DNA from: Lachnospiraceae bacterium
GTDB lineage: Bacteria > Bacillota > Clostridia > Lachnospirales > Lachnospiraceae
Direction: 5' to 3'
DNA length: 37,207 bases
Assembly: GCA_021770245.1 (NCBI GenBank)
Contig: JAETRI010000034.1
Location: 1-37,207 of the forward strand
The translations under genes and the position numbers were made by a program. Each line of letters starts with the position of its first letter. Position 1 is the first letter of the stretch. This document shows, one piece after another, positions 35,082 through 37,207 of this stretch. Under the pieces are notes generated by a model that saw only the letters and a program-made list of their open reading frames with translations, did no database searches and was not told the DNA's origin.

Positions 35082-36947
35082 ATGTATCTGATACCGAAGC
35101 CACAGACAATCACTTACGGGGAAGGGAATTTCCGGCTCACCTATGAAAGCTATCTCGTGCTGGATCCCGGCTGTGGGGAAAGGCTGACCCGTCAGGCGCT
35201 CTTAACGATCCGGGCGCTGGAAAAGGAGCTGGGGTTTGCGCCGATGTTAACCAGAGGCGAAGCCAGACCGGGGGATGTGCTCCTGAAGCGGACGCAGGCG
35301 GAGGAAGAGGAGGGCTACAGCCTGAAAATCGACAGGGATAACGTGACGATCACAGGAGGGGGAGCCGGGATCTGGCACGGCATTCAGACTCTTTTGCAGA
35401 TCGTGGAGCAGTGCGGCCCTCTGCTTCCGGCCTTAACGATCGAAGACAGGCCGGATATCCCGAACAGAGGATTCTACCACGATATCACCCGGGGAAGGAT
35501 TCCCAAAGTATCCTTCTTAAAGGAACTGGTGGACAAGATGGCCTATTATAAGCTGAACCAGCTTCAGCTCTATGTGGAACATACCTATCTGTTCCGGGAT
35601 CTGAGCGAGCTGTGGAGGGACGATACGCCGCTCTGTGCACAGGATATCCTGGAACTGGATGCATACTGCGCAGAAAGGGGCGTGGAGCTGGTGCCTTCTC
35701 TTTCCAGCTTCGGCCATCTGTATAAGCTTCTTTCCTCCCCCAGCTATGCCCACCTGTGCGAGCTTCCCGATGCGGACAGCCTGCCCGTATCCCTGATGGG
35801 GCGGATGTCCCATCATACCATCGACGTGACCAACCCGGACGGGATTGCCCTGGTCAAAAGGATGATCGCGGAATTCATGCCCCTTTTTTCCTCCAGGCAG
35901 TTTAACATCTGCGCGGACGAAACCTTCGATCTGGGCAAGGGCAGGAGCAAGGCCGCCGCGGACGAGAAGGGCGTGGACCGGATTTATATCGACTATGTCA
36001 AGGAACTTTGCGAATTCGTGGTGGAAATGGGCAGAAGGCCCATGTTCTGGGGGGATATCATCTGCGGCTTCCCCGAATTGGTCAAGGAGCTTCCTCCGGA
36101 AACGGTCTGCCTGAACTGGGGGTATGATCCAAAGCAGAGAGAGGACGAGTCCAGATGGCTTAGCGACGCGGGGGCGGTGCAGTATTCCTGCCCGGGCGCA
36201 GGAGGCTGGAACCATCTTCTCTACCCCATCTTTTCTTCCTATGAAAATATTCGGCGGATGTGCGGCTATGCCGGCAAATACGGGTCCATAGGCGTGCTGA
36301 ATACGGACTGGGGCGATTTTTTGCATGTAAACCAGCCGGAGCTGGGCATCGTGGGAATGATCTACGGGGCGGCTTTTTCCTGGAATAAGGAAATTCCGGA
36401 GTTTGAGGAAATCAACAGGCAGATTTCCAGAATCGAATTCCGGGACGACACGGAGAGCGTGGTCGGCATACTGGCGGAAGCGGAGGAGGGCTGCTGCTTT
36501 GACTGGGCCAGGGCCGTGCGCTTCATGGAGCTGCATACCATATCCGAATTCCGGGAGGAAAACCGCGAATATGTGGAAGAGGGCAGGACAGCCATGGAAA
36601 GGGCACAGGAGGCGGATGAAAAACTCCTGCAGATGACCAGGAAGCTGTACACCATCCTTCCCCGCCTGCACGGAGACAAAAAGGTGATGAAATCCTGCCT
36701 GGTGGGCGCGGACGGAATCCGCCTGCTGAACCAGGTGGGAAGAGTGGTCTATGCGCAGGAATACGGGATGAAATTCCCGGCCCTTCCGGACAGGCGGCTT
36801 CTGGCGGAAAGCCTGGAAAAATGGCTGTATCATTATAAAGAAATCTACCGCAGGGTAAGCCGCGAGTCGGAGCTCACCAGGCTGCAGGCGATGATCCTGT
36901 GGTATGCGGACTATTTGAGATGCGGGACGGAAGCGAAGAGGCCGTAG
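35082..36947 (+). CDS. GH20 beta-N-acetylhexosaminidase-like glycosidase
   Basis: A 621-residue enzyme. Residues about 1-120 form the alpha/beta pre-domain common in GH20 (EGYSLKIDRDNVTITGGG, then WHGIQTLLQI). The catalytic barrel follows from RGFYHDITRGRIPK. The catalytic pair is D279-E280 in NICADETFDLG, as expected for substrate-assisted cleavage of N-acetyl-hexosaminides. YVEHTYLFRDLSELW and LSSFGHLYKLL are barrel segments. The last 130 residues are helical. No signal peptide, so it should act on imported amino-sugar oligosaccharides. The start follows AAGGAGG; longer frames overlap the PHP gene. The barrel is somewhat divergent, so substrate preference is open. Confidence 0.88.
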   Translation: MYLIPKPQTITYGEGNFRLTYESYLVLDPGCGERLTRQALLTIRALEKELGFAPMLTRGEARPGDVLLKRTQAEEEEGYSLKIDRDNVTITGGGAGIWHGIQTLLQIVEQCGPLLPALTIEDRPDIPNRGFYHDITRGRIPKVSFLKELVDKMAYYKLNQLQLYVEHTYLFRDLSELWRDDTPLCAQDILELDAYCAERGVELVPSLSSFGHLYKLLSSPSYAHLCELPDADSLPVSLMGRMSHHTIDVTNPDGIALVKRMIAEFMPLFSSRQFNICADETFDLGKGRSKAAADEKGVDRIYIDYVKELCEFVVEMGRRPMFWGDIICGFPELVKELPPETVCLNWGYDPKQREDESRWLSDAGAVQYSCPGAGGWNHLLYPIFSSYENIRRMCGYAGKYGSIGVLNTDWGDFLHVNQPELGIVGMIYGAAFSWNKEIPEFEEINRQISRIEFRDDTESVVGILAEAEEGCCFDWARAVRFMELHTISEFREENREYVEEGRTAMERAQEADEKLLQMTRKLYTILPRLHGDKKVMKSCLVGADGIRLLNQVGRVVYAQEYGMKFPALPDRRLLAESLEKWLYHYKEIYRRVSRESELTRLQAMILWYADYLRCGTEAKRP

Positions 36948-37088
36948 GGCTGTTCCTATGCTTTTTTTGTGGCATAAACCTTCAAAAGCGCTTCTGTCCG
37001 GGAAATTTCCGACGGAAGCGCTGAAAAAAAGGAGGAAGCCAGTATCCGCACCGGATACTGGCTTAAGTTATGAAAAAGAGTATTTATT
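36948..37088. other. Intergenic hairpins after the GH20 gene
   Basis: Two inverted repeats. AGCGCTTC (36987-36994) with GAAGCGCT (37015-37022), read leftward, is followed by TTTTG and could end leftward transcripts. AAGCCAGTATCCG (37036-37048) pairs perfectly with 37052-37064 around a CAC loop and may end the GH20 transcript, though no T-run follows. Confidence 0.55.
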
Positions 37089-37207
37089 ATGAAAAAGGTA
37101 TTCAGCTCTTCTATATTTTTAGTCTACATGATAATTATGACCTGTTTATGTGAAAGTATTGAAGAAATTGTGAACCCAATTAAAAAAAATCATGAAGTAT
37201 GTTACGC
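37089..37207 (+). CDS. Start of an open frame, possibly exported, cut by the window edge
   Basis: From ATG 37089 the frame stays open to the end, giving 39 full codons that begin MKKVFSSSIFLVYMIIMTCL. A Lys-Lys start and a hydrophobic stretch ending near a Cys look like a signal peptide, perhaps of a lipoprotein. There is no clear ribosome binding site and the DNA is much more AT-rich than the genes to its left, so it may be foreign or non-coding. Confidence 0.25.
   Translation, partial: MKKVFSSSIFLVYMIIMTCLCESIEEIVNPIKKNHEVCY

Noticed and set aside
35517-36833. 438-codon minus-strand frame opposite the GH20 gene
   Set aside because: Shadow of the GH20 frame without a ribosome binding site.

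Overview
The window looks like chromosome from a Clostridia bacterium, most likely of the Lachnospiraceae type. The reasons are the dgt-like / dnaG / rpoD / trmK order, a TGS-uridine kinase fusion, a long FtsA-like protein, a zinc-type L31, the DUF1385-prmC-prfA group, strong AGGAGG-type ribosome binding sites and moderately high GC in the core part. No rRNA, tRNA or CRISPR was seen.

Layout. (1) 1-4417 is a scarred accessory patch. It holds a degenerate LacI fragment, a YdeI-type gene, a complete IS5-family element (969-2255, with terminal inverted repeats and a CTAA target duplication) whose transposase carries an amber stop, the 3' part of a wall-anchored surface protein, and about 600 bp of gene debris. 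(2) 4418-10553 holds a LacI regulator divergent from a cytoplasmic-type sulfatase with a clear promoter and operator-like palindrome, then a methyltransferase, then a MATE transporter divergent from a LysR regulator. (3) 10554-16022 is a carbohydrate block: a GH13 alpha-glucosidase and a LacZ-type GH2 beta-galactosidase, closed by a bidirectional terminator shared with a convergent metallophosphoesterase. (4) 16932-20950 holds rho with a long structured leader and a long disordered N-terminal insert, then a second MATE gene behind a 65-bp tandem repeat. (5) 21041-33967 is core housekeeping: FtsA-like protein, dGTPase-like HD hydrolase, DNA primase, primary sigma factor, TrmK, nucleoside kinase, L31, DUF1385, PrmC and RF1 (replication start, transcription, translation termination). 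(6) 34060-36947 holds a PHP hydrolase and a GH20 hexosaminidase, followed by hairpins and the start of an open frame cut by the window edge.

The most unusual signal lies between the genes. Eight genes of unrelated function (sulfatase, GH13, GH2, phosphoesterase, dnaG, rpoD, trmK, DUF1385) are preceded by the same small module: a GC hairpin of the form GCCGC(C)-loop-(G)GCGGC, then a CAGAATG-like spacer, then, in seven of the eight, a ribosome binding site and the start codon (at trmK the start lies about 80 nt further on). It always points with the gene. A second leader class, upstream of the second MATE gene and the PHP gene, places a CTCCC sequence so that it can pair with the GGGAG ribosome binding site around an inner stem that differs between copies by compensating changes. 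Both look like dispersed translation-leader modules that do not match any family I know.
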